Source of the DNA: Pirellulimonas nuda
Lineage (GTDB): Bacteria > Planctomycetota > Planctomycetia > Pirellulales > Lacipirellulaceae
Direction of reading: 5' to 3'
NCBI RefSeq assembly: GCF_007750855.1
Contig: NZ_CP036291.1
Location: 4,712,001 to 4,776,000 of the forward strand
Length of the DNA stretch: 64,000 nt
Shown here: piece by piece, positions 54,617-64,000 of the stretch
Layout of the letters: each line of letters begins with the position of its first letter
Numbering within the stretch: the stretch's first letter is position 1
The notes under the pieces: generated by a model
The model's database searches: none
Seen by the model: only the letters and a program-made list of their open reading frames with translations
Told to the model about the DNA's origin: nothing
Program-made: the position numbers and the translations under genes

Positions 54617-55285
54617 ATGTCCGGCCCGGTAGAACGTTTGAGCTTCTTGCAGCGGCTGACGCGCACCTGCGTGACAGGGATGCTGGGGATCTTGCCGCTG
54701 GCGCTCACCGCCGCCGTGCTGCTGTGGGTGGTGGTGTTCCTGCACGACCTAGTGGGTCCCGCCAGCAACTTCGGCAGGATGCTGCAATCGGCCGGCATGA
54801 ACCTCTCCGCGTGTGAAACCACCGCCTACGCGATCGGCCTACTAGGGGCCGTGCTGCTGGTGTACTGCGTGGGGCTGGTGGTCGAGCACGGCCCCGGCAG
54901 GAGGCTGCAGGCCGCGGTGGACGGCGCCTTGCAGCGCGTGCCGGTGGTGAACACCGTATACGACGCCTCGAAGAACCTCACCAGCATGTTCGACCGCCGG
55001 CAGGACTCCCTCGAAGGGATGACCCCGGTGATGTGCTACTTCGGAGACGACCACACCGCGGGCACCCCCGCGTTGATGCCCACCCAGAAGCTGGTCCACA
55101 TGAACGGCGCCGACTACCGCGTGGTGATCATCCCGTCGGCGCCGGTCCCCTTCGGCGGCGCGCTGCTGTGCGTCAAGGCCGAGTGGGTCAAGCCGGCCGC
55201 TTGCAGCATTGACGAGCTGCTAGGGATCTACATGTCGATGGGCATGAGCGCCCCCGCCCATCTAAACGAACACGCGCCAGCTTAG
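54617..55285 (+). CDS. DUF502 family membrane protein (short form)
   Basis: The protein has 222 residues from the ATG at 54617. Two membrane segments (MLGILPLALTAAVLLWVVVF and YAIGLLGAVLLVYCVGLVVE) come before the core ALQRVPVVNTVYDASKNLTS and VVIIPSAPVPFGGALLCVK. It is a paralogue of the DUF502 protein at 5430-6425 but lacks that protein's long loop. It begins a short plus-strand pair with the membrane protein at 55327 (41-base gap). Function is unknown. Confidence 0.83.
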   Translation: MSGPVERLSFLQRLTRTCVTGMLGILPLALTAAVLLWVVVFLHDLVGPASNFGRMLQSAGMNLSACETTAYAIGLLGAVLLVYCVGLVVEHGPGRRLQAAVDGALQRVPVVNTVYDASKNLTSMFDRRQDSLEGMTPVMCYFGDDHTAGTPALMPTQKLVHMNGADYRVVIIPSAPVPFGGALLCVKAEWVKPAACSIDELLGIYMSMGMSAPAHLNEHAPA

Positions 55286-55326
55286 TCCAGAACCCCGGCG
55301 CCCGCCCCCTTACAGGAATCCTCCGC

Positions 55327-55911
55327 ATGCCTACCCCTACTCTGGAATCGGTCGCCGGTTCATTTAGACGCTTGGGCTGGACCGGCGTGGTCGTGCAGTT
55401 GGCGCTGGCCGTCGTGCCAGTGGCCACACTCTGCTACTTCCTGTTTGGCAAAGTAACCGGGGTCCGGGCAGAGCCGGGCGTTACCGACGTGCTCGCGATC
55501 GGCGGGCTGCTGATCCTGCTCTTTACCACCTTTTGGTCGTACCGCTACGCGTCGATGGGTCGCCGGATGCTCGACCCCGAGCGCCGCCCGCCCCTCAAGA
55601 AGGTCAAACGCGTGCTGTGGACCGGCCTGTGGGCCGGGGTGCTGGGGATCGTCGCATCGATGCTGCTGCTCATCGTTGGCGCCGCGCGGCTGCTCTACCT
55701 GTTCATGAAGGCGCCCCAGGGGGGAGTCCCCGTGATCCAGACCGCGGCGAGCGACCGCAGCTACTGGGTCTCCTCCATGGACATCGTGAGCCTGCTGGCG
55801 GAGCTGTGCATGCTGGCCGGCGAGTTGCTGGTCGTCGGCTTCACGCTCTGGCTGCTCTACCGGGTCTCGCTTGCCGCCAGCCCGTACGGCGGCGCCGACG
55901 CGGCCAACTGA
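55327..55911 (+). CDS. Four-helix membrane protein of unknown function
   Basis: I do not recognise a family. The protein has 194 residues with four hydrophobic segments (VQLALAVVPVATLCYFLFG, DVLAIGGLLILLFTTFW, GVLGIVASMLLLIVGAARLL, ELCMLAGELLVVGFTLWLLY). Between the second and third lies a basic loop RYASMGRRMLDPERRPPLKK. The last helix is followed by a short tail ending GGADAAN. It directly follows the short DUF502 gene and may work with it. The layout resembles planctomycete DUF3611-type proteins, but I cannot confirm that. Confidence 0.65.
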   Translation: MPTPTLESVAGSFRRLGWTGVVVQLALAVVPVATLCYFLFGKVTGVRAEPGVTDVLAIGGLLILLFTTFWSYRYASMGRRMLDPERRPPLKKVKRVLWTGLWAGVLGIVASMLLLIVGAARLLYLFMKAPQGGVPVIQTAASDRSYWVSSMDIVSLLAELCMLAGELLVVGFTLWLLYRVSLAASPYGGADAAN

Positions 55912-56040
55912 GAATGAACGGTTCTCCCCGGCGGCGCGTGCTTGCCTCGCTCTCCCCCGCCGGTTGATGCGGGAGGGCGGTGGGGCCGGGATGTTCCCCT
56001 TGCAAGTGATGAAGCCCCGGCCGACCGACAGCGACTCTTC

Positions 56041-56068
56041 TTGCAACCAGCGGCGCAATCGTGATAAT
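56041..56068 (+). promoter_or_regulatory. Candidate promoter of the PAS gene
   Basis: TTGCAA at 56041-56046, a 16-base spacer and GATAAT at 56063-56068, 55 bases before the ATG. It is one of few AT-rich patches in the 55912-56123 gap. Confidence 0.45.
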
Positions 56069-56123
56069 CTTCCTGAAGATTGTCCCTCGCCGCTGCGAGG
56101 CCTTAATTGTCCAAGGAGACGCG

Positions 56124-56666
56124 ATGCCCATCGGACCCGATCTGCGCAGGCGTGCAGAAGCGTTGCTCCGGGCCGAGCCTCCCGCGTTCGCAAAACTACC
56201 ATGCGTCGACGTCCAGCGTCTGGTCCACGAGCTTGAGGTCCATCAGGCGGAACTGGAGCTGCAGAACCAACAACTGCTGGAGGCCCAGCGGGCGATGGTC
56301 AAGTCCCGTGACCGCTTCCAAGAACTGTACGACTTCGCCCCCTTCTGCTACTTCACGCTCGCCCCCGACGGCGTCGTGACGCAGGCGAACCTCATGTTCG
56401 CAGAACTCGTGGGCAGCGAGCCCTCTACGCTGGTCGGCAGCAGGATGTCGGACTTCATCCAGTCCGCTTACCAAGACGACTGGCGCGTCTACCGCGAGGG
56501 CATCATCCACGATGGCCCCTTCAACGAGCCCTGCAATGTCGTCGTCCGCGGCGCCCAGGGCGACGTCTTCATGCGTCTCGATTGCCACGTGGTGCGCAGC
56601 GGCGACGACGAGGTCGAAGAGATCCTCTGCTCGCTCGTCCAGCAGCAGCTTAGCAGGCGTTTCTAG
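56124..56666 (+). CDS. PAS domain protein
   Basis: The protein has 180 residues. An N-terminal helix with the common phrase LVHELEVHQAELELQNQQLL precedes a single PAS domain (about 65-170: RFQELYDFAPFCYFTLAPDG, VTQANLMFAELVGSEPSTLV, FIQSAYQDDWRVYRE). There is no histidine kinase or cyclase output domain, and the frame stops at once after the PAS fold. It may be a small sensor that acts through another protein, or the remnant of a longer kinase. The ATG at 56124 has AAGGAG upstream. Confidence 0.85.
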   Translation: MPIGPDLRRRAEALLRAEPPAFAKLPCVDVQRLVHELEVHQAELELQNQQLLEAQRAMVKSRDRFQELYDFAPFCYFTLAPDGVVTQANLMFAELVGSEPSTLVGSRMSDFIQSAYQDDWRVYREGIIHDGPFNEPCNVVVRGAQGDVFMRLDCHVVRSGDDEVEEILCSLVQQQLSRRF

Positions 56667-56740
56667 TCCGCACGGCTGACGCCGTCCCCGGGTCTAGGGG
56701 GGGGCGTCAATATGTCATAGCGGCGCGGCGGCGGCAGGCA

Positions 56741-56746
56741 TATAAT
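56741..56746 (+). promoter_or_regulatory. -10 box of the methylmalonyl-CoA operon
   Basis: A perfect TATAAT lies 62 bases before the mce start in GC-rich DNA. No good -35 is seen 16 to 18 bases upstream, so an activator or an alternative sigma may be used. Confidence 0.4.
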
Positions 56747-56808
56747 GGCCTCAGACAGCGCCGTTATCCCCCTGTTCACGTGCGGATACGCGTGTTGCGA
56801 GGTGCAAA

Positions 56809-57234
56809 TTGAATACCACGAAGCGGGTGCAGTCGCTCAACCACGTCGGCATCGCGGTGCGGAGCATCGAAGCCCAGTCGCACTACTACTCCCAGGTGCT
56901 GGGCGCCGAGTACGAGGGCGCCGAAGAAGTGCCGAGCCAGCACGTGCGGGTCGCGTTCTACCGCGTCGGCGACGTGCGGCTCGAGCTGCTCGAGCCGCTG
57001 GGCGACTCGGGCCCCATCGCCAAGTTCATCGCGACGCGCGGCGAGGGGCTGCACCACGTCGCATTCGGGGTGACCGACCTGAAGCAGCGGATCAGCGAGC
57101 TGCAGCAGGCGGGGATCACGATGATCGACCAGCAGCCCCGCACCGGTTCGCACCACATGCAGATCGCCTTCCTCCACCCCAAGAGCACCCACGGCGTGCT
57201 GACCGAACTATGCGAGCCGGCAGCAGACGCGTAG
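56809..57234 (+). CDS. mce: Methylmalonyl-CoA epimerase
   Basis: Interconverts (S)- and (R)-methylmalonyl-CoA, supplying the mutase. The 141-residue protein is of the glyoxalase/VOC fold: LNHVGIAVRSIEAQSHYY with the metal His, VRLELLEPLGDSGPIAKFI, GEGLHHVAFGVTDL with the second His, and HGVLTELCEP with the metal Glu. The start is a TTG at 56809, with GAGG six bases upstream; no in-frame ATG precedes it. It is followed by mutA, mutB and meaB on the same strand, making a complete methylmalonyl-CoA module. Confidence 0.94.
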   Translation: MNTTKRVQSLNHVGIAVRSIEAQSHYYSQVLGAEYEGAEEVPSQHVRVAFYRVGDVRLELLEPLGDSGPIAKFIATRGEGLHHVAFGVTDLKQRISELQQAGITMIDQQPRTGSHHMQIAFLHPKSTHGVLTELCEPAADA

Positions 57235-57325
57235 GCGCCCGGTTGGCGCCCCGCGACCGTGCTAAACCAGCCGCGCCGCCCCCCGACGCTCCTGCGTTGA
57301 CCAACCGCTTCCACCGCGAAGCCCG

Positions 57326-59338
57326 ATGACACAACCCCTGCCAGACCGGTTCTCGATCCGCGACGATTTCCCCGCCGCCGGGTACGACGCGTGGCGCCGG
57401 CTGGTCGAAGAGGGGTTGCACGGCGAGTCGTTCGCCAAGCGGCTGACCCCCGTCGCCTACGAGGGGTTCCCGCTCGAGCCGCTGTACGCCCTCGACCACG
57501 CGGCGCCCGCCAGACCCGCCGCCTGTGGCAGCGGCCGGCGGGGGGTCGAGCTGCGGCAGTCCTACGCCTGTCCCGATCCCGCAGAAGCAAACCGACAGAT
57601 CCTTGACGACCTAGCGGGGGGAGTCGACTCGATCGAGCTAGAGCTAGACGCGGGGCTCGGGGGTCACGCAGCGGACGCCGTTCAGCGGGGCGTCCGGGCG
57701 GCCCGCGCAGAAGATTGGGACTTGTTGCTCGGCGGCGTGCCGATCGATCGTACCGGCGTCGCGCTACGCGCGGGCGAGGCGTTCGCGCCGGCGGCCGCGA
57801 TGTTCCTCGCGTCTTGCCGCCGGCGGAACGTGCCGCTGGCCGAGCTGCGGGCGTCGTTCCAGGCCGACCCGCTGGGCGTGCTGGCCGAGCGGGGCGGGCT
57901 GCCGCTCCGAACAAACTCCATGCTAGCGCAGATGGGAGAACTCGCCGCCTGGACCTGCAAGCACGCGCCCCGTTCGCGGGCGGTGGCGGTAAACACCGCG
58001 GTCTACCACCGCGCCGGGGCAACCGCCGTGCAGGACCTGGCGTTGCTGCTCGCCACTGGGGTGAGCTACCTGCGGACCCTCACCGCGCACGGCCTGTCCG
58101 TCGACGACGCCGCGCGACAGATCGCGTTCGCGGTCGAGCTGGGCACGCACCACTTCAAAGCCATCGCCAAGCTGCGCGCGGCGCGTAGGCTGTGGCGGCG
58201 CGTGATCGAGGCGTCGGGGGGCTCGTATCAACATTGCACGATGTTGCTCCAAGCCCGCGCCGGCAGGCGCGTGCAGACTCGGCTCGACCCGCAGGTCAAC
58301 ATGCTGCGTGGCGCGGTGGCGTTGTACGCGGGCATGCTCGGGGGCGCCGACATTGTTACGTCGGTCCCGTTCGACAGCGAGCTGGGGGCGACCGACACGC
58401 TCAGCCGCCGCGTGGCGCGGAACACCGCGCACGTGCTGCAAGACGAGTCTCACCTGGCGCGGGTCGCCGACCCCGCGGGGGGGAGCTGGTTCCTCGAGAC
58501 GCTCACCCAGCAGCTTGCCGACGCCGCCTGGGGATTGTTCCAGCAGATCGAACGTTTTGGGGGGATGCAGGGGGTGCTCGAGTCGGGCTGGATCGCCCAG
58601 CAGCTTCAGGCGATCAGCAAGCACCGGATGCGCGACGTCCATACCCGCAAGCAGCCGATCGTGGGGGTCAGCGAGTTTCCGGAGCCGACCGTGTCCGATA
58701 CGGCCGCTCGGCAGCATCCGCTGCCGTCGCCGGCGCCACCCGAGTTCGCAGCTTCGTCCGAGGCCGACATCTCCTTGGAACGCGCGGTGCAACTTGCCGA
58801 TGAAGGCGCGAACCTCGCCCAGATCGCCAGCCGCCTCGGCTTCGGCCCCTCGACGACGTGCGTCGCTCCGATCGAGCCGATGCGTCTAGCGGAACCCTTT
58901 GAGGCGATCCGCGACGTCGTCGACACGTGGGCGGCAGAGCATGGCCACCGGCCAAAGGCGCAAGTCCTGGCCGTCGGGCCCCGGGGGCCCATCGCGCCGC
59001 GCGTCGCCTTCGCCGAAGGGTTGATCCAGGTTGGCGGGTTCGAGGTTGACGTGAGCCAGACGCTCGACTCGGCCGACGACGCCGCGGCGGCGTTCGCCGC
59101 CAGCGGGGCGAGCATCGCCGTGCTGTGCGGCGCCGACGCGCTCTACCCAGCGCTTGTGCCCCAACTCGCGCCGCGGCTCAAGCAGGCCGGCGCCCGCTCG
59201 GTCGTGCTGGCGGGCAACCCGGGCGACCACGAGGCCGACTGGCGCGAAGCCGGCGTCGACTCGTTCATCTACGTCCGCTGCGACGTGCCCGAGGCGCTGC
59301 GAGACCTGATGCGCCGCGAGGGGGTGCTCGAGCCATGA
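57326..59338 (+). CDS. mutA: Methylmalonyl-CoA mutase, small (non-catalytic) subunit
   Basis: Partner subunit of the B12-dependent mutase that converts (R)-methylmalonyl-CoA to succinyl-CoA. The 670 residues show a TIM-barrel half ([60 protein letters not shown]) and a C-terminal cobalamin-fold remnant. At the B12 site it has [12 protein letters not shown] instead of the DxHxxG motif, as expected for the inactive MutA chain. The stop overlaps the mutB ATG (ATGA), so the two chains are made in equal amounts. Confidence 0.93.
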   Translation: MTQPLPDRFSIRDDFPAAGYDAWRRLVEEGLHGESFAKRLTPVAYEGFPLEPLYALDHAAPARPAACGSGRRGVELRQSYACPDPAEANRQILDDLAGGVDSIELELDAGLGGHAADAVQRGVRAARAEDWDLLLGGVPIDRTGVALRAGEAFAPAAAMFLASCRRRNVPLAELRASFQADPLGVLAERGGLPLRTNSMLAQMGELAAWTCKHAPRSRAVAVNTAVYHRAGATAVQDLALLLATGVSYLRTLTAHGLSVDDAARQIAFAVELGTHHFKAIAKLRAARRLWRRVIEASGGSYQHCTMLLQARAGRRVQTRLDPQVNMLRGAVALYAGMLGGADIVTSVPFDSELGATDTLSRRVARNTAHVLQDESHLARVADPAGGSWFLETLTQQLADAAWGLFQQIERFGGMQGVLESGWIAQQLQAISKHRMRDVHTRKQPIVGVSEFPEPTVSDTAARQHPLPSPAPPEFAASSEADISLERAVQLADEGANLAQIASRLGFGPSTTCVAPIEPMRLAEPFEAIRDVVDTWAAEHGHRPKAQVLAVGPRGPIAPRVAFAEGLIQVGGFEVDVSQTLDSADDAAAAFAASGASIAVLCGADALYPALVPQLAPRLKQAGARSVVLAGNPGDHEADWREAGVDSFIYVRCDVPEALRDLMRREGVLEP

Positions 59339-61542
59339 ACGCTATCCCCAACTTCTCCGACATCCCCTGGCGCGACCCACAAGGATCGTCACCGGGCGGC
59401 CCTCACGACGATGGCGGCAACGACGTAGATAGCGATGCCCTCTGGCTGTGCCCCGAGCAGATCCCCATCAAGCCCGCCTACGGCGCCGGCGATCTCGCGG
59501 GGCTCGACCACTTGGAAACGATGCCCGGGATGGCGCCGTTCCTGCGCGGCCCCTACCCCACGATGTACGTCCAGCGGCCCTGGACCATCCGCCAGTACGC
59601 AGGGTTCTCCACCGCCAAAGACTCCAACGCGTTCTACCGCCGGAACCTGGCCGCCGGGCAGATGGGGCTGAGCATCGCGTTCGACCTGCCGACGCACCGC
59701 GGCTACGACTCCGACCACCCACGCGTCACCGGCGACGTGGGCATGGCCGGCGTCGCGATCGACAGCATCTTCGACATGCGAGCGCTGTTCGACGGCATCC
59801 CCCTCGACAAGATGAGTGTGTCGATGACCATGAACGGCGCGGTGGCGCCGATCTTGGCGCTCTACATCGTAGCGGCCGAGGAGCAAGGGGTTGCGCCCGA
59901 GCAGCTCGCGGGGACCATCCAGAACGACATCCTCAAGGAGTTCATGGTCCGCAACACGTACATCTACCCGCCAGAGCCGAGCATGCGGATCGTGGCGGAC
60001 ATCTTTGCGTACACCAGCCGGCGGATGCCCAAGTTCAACAGCATCAGCATCAGCGGCTACCACATGCAAGAAGCGGGCGCCACCGCCGACCTGGAGCTGG
60101 CCTACACGCTGGCGGACGGGCTGGAGTACGTCCGCACCGGCATCCGCGCGGGGCTCGACATCGACGCCTTCTGCCCCCGGCTGTCATTCTTCTGGGGGAT
60201 CGGCATGAACTACTTCATGGAGGTCGCCAAGCTGCGTGCGGCCCGCATGATGTGGGCCGGGCTGATCCAGCGGTTCGGGCCCAAGAACCCCAAGAGCCTG
60301 GCGCTGCGCGCCCACAGCCAAACCAGCGGCTGGAGCCTCACGGCGCAAGACGTGTACAACAACGTCACGCGGACCGGCATCGAAGCGCTCGCCGCCACGC
60401 ACGGCGGCACGCAGTCGCTGCACACCAACGCGCTAGACGAGGCGCTGGCGCTGCCGTCCGAAGCCACGGCGCGGATCGCGCGCAACACGCAGCTCTTCTT
60501 GCAGCACGAGACCGACACGTGCAGCGTGATCGACCCCTGGGGGGGAAGCTACTACGTTGAGCGGCTCACCCACGAGCTGGCCCAACGCGCCTGGGCTCAC
60601 CTGCTGGAGATCGAACAGATGGGTGGGATGACCGCCGCCATCCAGGCCGGCACCCCCAAGCTGCGTATCGAGGAGGCCGCGGCCCGCACGCAGGCGTTGA
60701 TCGATTCCGGGAAGCAGACGGTGATTGGCGTCAACAAGTTTCAGCCGACCGAGCCCGAGTCGATCCAGGTGCTGCACGTCGACAACTCGGCGGTCCGCGA
60801 GTCGCAGCTCGCGGGGCTGCGGCGGCTGCGCGCCCAGCGCGACCCTGGTGTGGTAGAACAGGCGCTCGCGGCGCTTACCGCGGGAGCGCGGGGCAGCGAC
60901 AATCTTCTAGAGCTGTGCGTCGCCGCGGCCCGCGCTAAGGCCACGGTCGGCGAGATGAGCGACGCGCTGGAGCGGGCGTTCGGCCGGTACGACGCCCCCG
61001 TGCGGGCCGTGCGCGGGGTTTATGCAGCAGAAATGAAGAAGGACGCGCGCGTGCATCAAACCCAAGCCCTGGTTGAGCGGTTCGTGCAAGCCGAGGGGCG
61101 CCGCCCCCGCATCCTGGTGGCCAAGATGGGCCAAGACGGGCACGACCGCGGCCAGAAGGTGATCGCCACCGCGTTCGCCGACCTCGGCTTTGACGTGGAC
61201 ATCGGCCCGCTGTTCCGCACCCCCGCCGAGACCGCCAGCCACGCCATCGAGAACGACGTGCACATCATCGGCTTCAGCTCGCTGGCCGCGGGCCACCTGA
61301 CGCTGGGGCCGGAGTTGCACGCCGAGCTTGCGCGTCGCGGACGCGACGACATCCTGCTAGTCATCGGCGGCGTGATCCCGCCCGAGGACTACCCGGCACT
61401 GCTCGACTCTGGCGTCGCGGCGGTGTTCGGCCCCGGCACCGTGCTGAGCGAGGCGGCCGACAAGCTGATCGGCCTGCTCGCCCAGCGGCTGGGTCACCAC
61501 CTAGAAGCAGCGCCCGCCAGCAACACCAAGGGCGCCGAGTGA
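59335..61542 (+). CDS. mutB: Methylmalonyl-CoA mutase, large (catalytic) subunit
   Basis: Catalytic chain of 735 residues. The substrate barrel has [40 protein letters not shown], the Tyr/Arg region [20 protein letters not shown], and [20 protein letters not shown]. The C-terminal cobalamin domain has the DxHxxG motif with axial His603 in [20 protein letters not shown], then [20 protein letters not shown]. All catalytic residues expected seem present. The start ATG at 59335 overlaps the mutA stop, and its end overlaps the meaB GTG by 4 bases. Confidence 0.97.
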   Translation: MNAIPNFSDIPWRDPQGSSPGGPHDDGGNDVDSDALWLCPEQIPIKPAYGAGDLAGLDHLETMPGMAPFLRGPYPTMYVQRPWTIRQYAGFSTAKDSNAFYRRNLAAGQMGLSIAFDLPTHRGYDSDHPRVTGDVGMAGVAIDSIFDMRALFDGIPLDKMSVSMTMNGAVAPILALYIVAAEEQGVAPEQLAGTIQNDILKEFMVRNTYIYPPEPSMRIVADIFAYTSRRMPKFNSISISGYHMQEAGATADLELAYTLADGLEYVRTGIRAGLDIDAFCPRLSFFWGIGMNYFMEVAKLRAARMMWAGLIQRFGPKNPKSLALRAHSQTSGWSLTAQDVYNNVTRTGIEALAATHGGTQSLHTNALDEALALPSEATARIARNTQLFLQHETDTCSVIDPWGGSYYVERLTHELAQRAWAHLLEIEQMGGMTAAIQAGTPKLRIEEAAARTQALIDSGKQTVIGVNKFQPTEPESIQVLHVDNSAVRESQLAGLRRLRAQRDPGVVEQALAALTAGARGSDNLLELCVAAARAKATVGEMSDALERAFGRYDAPVRAVRGVYAAEMKKDARVHQTQALVERFVQAEGRRPRILVAKMGQDGHDRGQKVIATAFADLGFDVDIGPLFRTPAETASHAIENDVHIIGFSSLAAGHLTLGPELHAELARRGRDDILLVIGGVIPPEDYPALLDSGVAAVFGPGTVLSEAADKLIGLLAQRLGHHLEAAPASNTKGAE

Positions 61543-62561
61543 CCGACCCCTCTCCAGCAAAGCGGCGGCCGCTGTCGCTTGATGAATACTTCGAAGGGGT
61601 CCGGGCCGGCGCCATAGCGACACTGGCACGCGCCATCACGCTGATCGAATCAACCAACCCCCAGCACGCCCAGCAAGCCGAAGCGCTGCTTACGCGGCTG
61701 ATGCCGCACACCGGCGGCGCCGTCCGCGTGGGGATCACGGGCCCCCCCGGCGCGGGCAAGAGCACGTTCATCGAGGCGCTCGGTTTGCAACTTATTGCGG
61801 CCGGGCGCCGCGTCGCGGTGCTGGCCATCGACCCCTCGAGCAGCCTGTCGGGGGGGAGCATCCTGGGAGACAAGACACGCATGCCGCGCCTCGCGGCCGA
61901 GCCGGGCGCCTACATCCGCCCCACCGCCGCGGCGGGGACGCTCGGCGGCACGGCCCGGCGGACCCGCGAAAGCCTGCTGCTGTGCGAGGCGGCCGGCTAC
62001 GACGTGGTGCTGGTTGAGACCGTCGGCGTGGGGCAGTCCGAGGCACTTGTCTCGCGGATGACCGACTGCGTGCTGGCGCTCGCCATGCCCGGGGCGGGGG
62101 ACGACCTGCAGGCCATCAAGCGCGGGCTGCTAGAGGTGGTCGACATCGTCGCGGTGAACAAGGCGGACGGCGCCCTGCTGCCCGCGGCCGAAGTCACCGC
62201 GGGCCAGCTCCGCAACGCGCTCGCTTCTGGCGACGCCGAACACGACGCGCTCGGCGCCCGGGTGCTGCTGTGCAGCGCACTAGAGAACCGCGGCGTCGAC
62301 GCCGTCTGGCAAGCGGTCGAGCAGCACTGCGCCCACGCAAAGCAGACCGGCGCCCTGCACGCCCGCCGCGCGGAGCAACTGCGGCACTGGCTGTGGGAAC
62401 GCGTCGACGAGCGGCTGTGCGAGGCGCTGCACGCCCACCCGGCGGTACGCGCCCTCCGCACAGAGATCGAATCCGCGGTGACCGAAGGACGGCTGTCGGC
62501 GTCCGAGGCGGCCGGGCGGGTGCTGTTGGCTCTGGGGCTGGAGGATAGCGGGGCGAAATAG
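61539..62561 (+). CDS. meaB: Methylmalonyl-CoA mutase-associated GTPase MeaB
   Basis: G3E-type GTPase that loads adenosylcobalamin and protects the mutase from inactivation. The 340 residues show the P-loop GPPGAGKST (about 68-76), [38 protein letters not shown] and the base-specificity motif AVNKADGA. The start is a GTG at 61539 whose GTGA overlaps the mutB stop. It is the last gene of the module. The proteins would let the cell convert propionyl-derived methylmalonyl-CoA to succinyl-CoA, or run in reverse. Confidence 0.95.
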   Translation: MTDPSPAKRRPLSLDEYFEGVRAGAIATLARAITLIESTNPQHAQQAEALLTRLMPHTGGAVRVGITGPPGAGKSTFIEALGLQLIAAGRRVAVLAIDPSSSLSGGSILGDKTRMPRLAAEPGAYIRPTAAAGTLGGTARRTRESLLLCEAAGYDVVLVETVGVGQSEALVSRMTDCVLALAMPGAGDDLQAIKRGLLEVVDIVAVNKADGALLPAAEVTAGQLRNALASGDAEHDALGARVLLCSALENRGVDAVWQAVEQHCAHAKQTGALHARRAEQLRHWLWERVDERLCEALHAHPAVRALRTEIESAVTEGRLSASEAAGRVLLALGLEDSGAK

Positions 62562-62833
62562 GGTTTGTGACGGTCGGGCGCCCTGCCCTCGCTTGCGCAC
62601 GTGAGGCCACCGCCAGAGGGAACTGACGCCGGGTGGGCGGCTGCGGCCCGCGATGCCGAAACTTCGATTGCTGGCCATGAGAAGGGACGCCTTATACACT
62701 GGTGAGCTGCGAACGAGAGCCATGCCTGCGGCGATCCGCCTGCTTGATCGGGACGTTGCGGTATCTCCCCTTGCTCACCAGGCGGTGTCGAGACGCGAAG
62801 ACACTGCGCCGCATACCGGAGTTGAGTGCCCTG
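62562..62833. other. Intergenic stretch before the secretin-like gene
   Basis: No gene is evident. A weak promoter (TTGCTG at 62668-62673 and TATACA at 62693-62698, spacer 19) lies about 135 bases before the next ATG. Confidence 0.35.
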
Positions 62834-64000
62834 ATGCGTCCTTGCCAACGAAGCCTCGTAGCCCTTGCCCTTTTCGCGGCGCTGGGACTCCCTCGTGTGT
62901 ACGCGGAAGAACCCGCGGGGGCGGGGGACGGGCCGGCGGTCTCCGACCAAACGGCGCCGGCGACCGAAGTCCGAACGCTTCGATTCAGCTTCGTCGACAC
63001 GCAATGGCCCGATGTGCTGCGCTGGATCGCTGACGAGGCCGATCTGTCGCTGGACCTGACCGACGAGCCTCCCGGCGTGTTCAACTACATCGACGAGAAG
63101 CGGCTCAGCGTCACCGAAGCGATTGACGTGCTCAACGGCTACCTTCTTCCGCGGGGCTATGCGCTGCTGCGTCGCGACCAGTTTCTCGTAGTGATGAAGA
63201 TCGACAACCCCATGCTGCCAAACCTCGTCCCCACGGTCCCGGCAACGCAGCTCGACGACTACGGCGACAACGAGTTGCTCCGCATCGTGGTCCCCGTCGA
63301 GGGCTTCGAGTTGCCGAAGGTCGCCGACCAGCTGGTCGGCCTGCTCGGCGCCCAGGGCGTGGCGTCGCCGCTCGAGTCGTCAAACTCGCTGGTCCTTCAA
63401 GGCTTCGGCAAGAGCCTGCGAGAAGCGGTCGACCTGCTCGGCAAGTCGGTGGCCCCACCGGCGGACGACGAGCTGGTGTTCCGTTCGTTTCCGTTGGTGC
63501 ATATCGCCGCCTCAGACGCCGAGAGGCAGATCCAAAACCTGTTTGGGCTCGGCGCCAACCCTTTCCGTCAGTCGATGCAGCGGCGTGCGGAGTGGATGAG
63601 GAGCGCGCAGCGCGGCCGCGGCGATGAAGGCGGCGACGACCGCGGGCAGCAGCCGTCGCCGACGCCGCTGGTCGAGAACTACGCGATGAACATGAAGGTC
63701 TCCGCCCTCAGGCACACCAACAGCGTGCTGGTGACGGCCACGCCCGCTGCGGTGCGGCTGATCGAGGGCATCTTGGAGACGATCGACGTGCCGGCCCCGG
63801 GGGGCGAGGCCGCCGCGTTCACCAGCAACAAGCCGCAGCTACGCGTCTATACCGTCGACAACGCCGACGAGGACGACGTGGCCGAGACGATCGAGGCGGT
63901 GATGCCGGGCGTGGTCATCAACGAAGACGGGCGGAACAACTCGATCCACGTGCTCGCCACGCCCGCCGAGCACAGAGACGTCGACGAGCTGATCCAGACC
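62834..64000 (+). CDS. Secretin N-domain protein (partial, N-terminal part)
   Basis: The frame is open from the ATG at 62834 to the window end, 389 codons. A signal peptide (RSLVALALFAALGLPRVYA) is followed by an N0-like domain (LRFSFVDTQWPDVLRWIADE, then LSLDLTDEPPGVFNYI). Repeated secretin N1-type domains follow: FELPKVADQLVGLLGAQGVA, MNMKVSALRHTNSVLVTATP with AAVRLIEGILETIDVP, and VYTVDNADEDDVAETIEAVM. This pattern belongs to GspD/PilQ-like secretins and to long planctomycete relatives without a clear secretin pore. Which type it is depends on the C-terminus outside the window. Confidence 0.8.
   Translation, partial: MRPCQRSLVALALFAALGLPRVYAEEPAGAGDGPAVSDQTAPATEVRTLRFSFVDTQWPDVLRWIADEADLSLDLTDEPPGVFNYIDEKRLSVTEAIDVLNGYLLPRGYALLRRDQFLVVMKIDNPMLPNLVPTVPATQLDDYGDNELLRIVVPVEGFELPKVADQLVGLLGAQGVASPLESSNSLVLQGFGKSLREAVDLLGKSVAPPADDELVFRSFPLVHIAASDAERQIQNLFGLGANPFRQSMQRRAEWMRSAQRGRGDEGGDDRGQQPSPTPLVENYAMNMKVSALRHTNSVLVTATPAAVRLIEGILETIDVPAPGGEAAAFTSNKPQLRVYTVDNADEDDVAETIEAVMPGVVINEDGRNNSIHVLATPAEHRDVDELIQT

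Overview
The window looks like chromosome of a high-GC planctomycete, most likely of the order Pirellulales. The lineage markers are a DUF1559 protein with a prepilin-like N-terminus, an SHD1-domain secreted protein, an ECF sigma factor fused to a Ser/Thr kinase, a DUF4838 carbohydrate-type protein, a DcaP-like porin, remnants of a sulfatase and of a PEP-CTERM protein, and many short intergenic repeats. The flagellar P- and L-ring genes show a diderm envelope.

Layout. (1) 1-4.4 kb, minus strand: flagellar rod/ring operon flgF-flgG-flgA-flgH-flgI, the last gene cut by the window edge, behind a good sigma-54 promoter. (2) 4.5-9.3 kb: housekeeping genes hemC, DUF502, a ComF-like protein, an LptF/LptG permease and a YjbQ-type enzyme. 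(3) 9.3-16.1 kb: accessory region with a decayed PEP-CTERM fragment, a frameshifted and truncated sulfatase, a very large esterase/beta-galactosidase fusion with lower GC, and an intact 1422-bp IS4-type element with perfect ends and a 9-bp target duplication. (4) 16.6-17.06 kb: tmRNA gene (tag AEGNFALAA) and a strong terminator. (5) 17.1-20.7 kb: sulfur operon (metallo-beta-lactamase/rhodanese protein, TauE/SafE exporter, two YeeE/YedE half-transporters) behind a strong sigma-70-type promoter. (6) 20.7-21.03 kb: a 321-bp element with 30-bp terminal inverted repeats that contains two long palindromes. (7) 21.2-28.3 kb: DUF1559, VTC polyphosphate polymerase domain, DUF4956, DUF4838, sigma-kinase fusion, ferredoxin. 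(8) 28.6-34.9 kb, plus strand: rbfA, rtcB, pncB, nrtR, pncA, a Nudix hydrolase and kptA. (9) 35.0-42.2 kb: methyltransferase, porin, SHD1 protein, HdeD, transglutaminase, SnoaL-like and Gln-rich secreted proteins. (10) 42.2-54.3 kb, minus strand: SLC13-type transporter, AbgT transporter, M20 peptidase, glutaminase, MFS transporter, RND adaptor, RND pump. (11) 54.6-56.7 kb: second DUF502, a membrane protein, a PAS protein. (12) 56.8-62.6 kb: methylmalonyl-CoA module mce-mutA-mutB-meaB. (13) 62.8 kb to the end: start of a large secretin-N-domain protein.

How genes work together. The most interesting locus is region 8. RtcB seals RNA ends. KptA uses NAD+ to remove RNA 2'-phosphates, releasing nicotinamide and an ADP-ribose phosphate. 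PncA and PncB recycle nicotinamide to nicotinate mononucleotide. A Nudix enzyme that could act on ADP-ribose compounds lies 5 bases before kptA, and an NrtR-type regulator sits between pncB and pncA. The enzyme families are recognisable from the sequence; their functional coupling is inference. Region 12 is a complete propionate/methylmalonyl-CoA to succinyl-CoA module with its GTPase chaperone. Region 5 is a persulfide/sulfite detoxification unit.

Several families of short inverted or tandem repeats occupy intergenic gaps. One also covers the 5' end of flgI, where it appears to encode the signal peptide.
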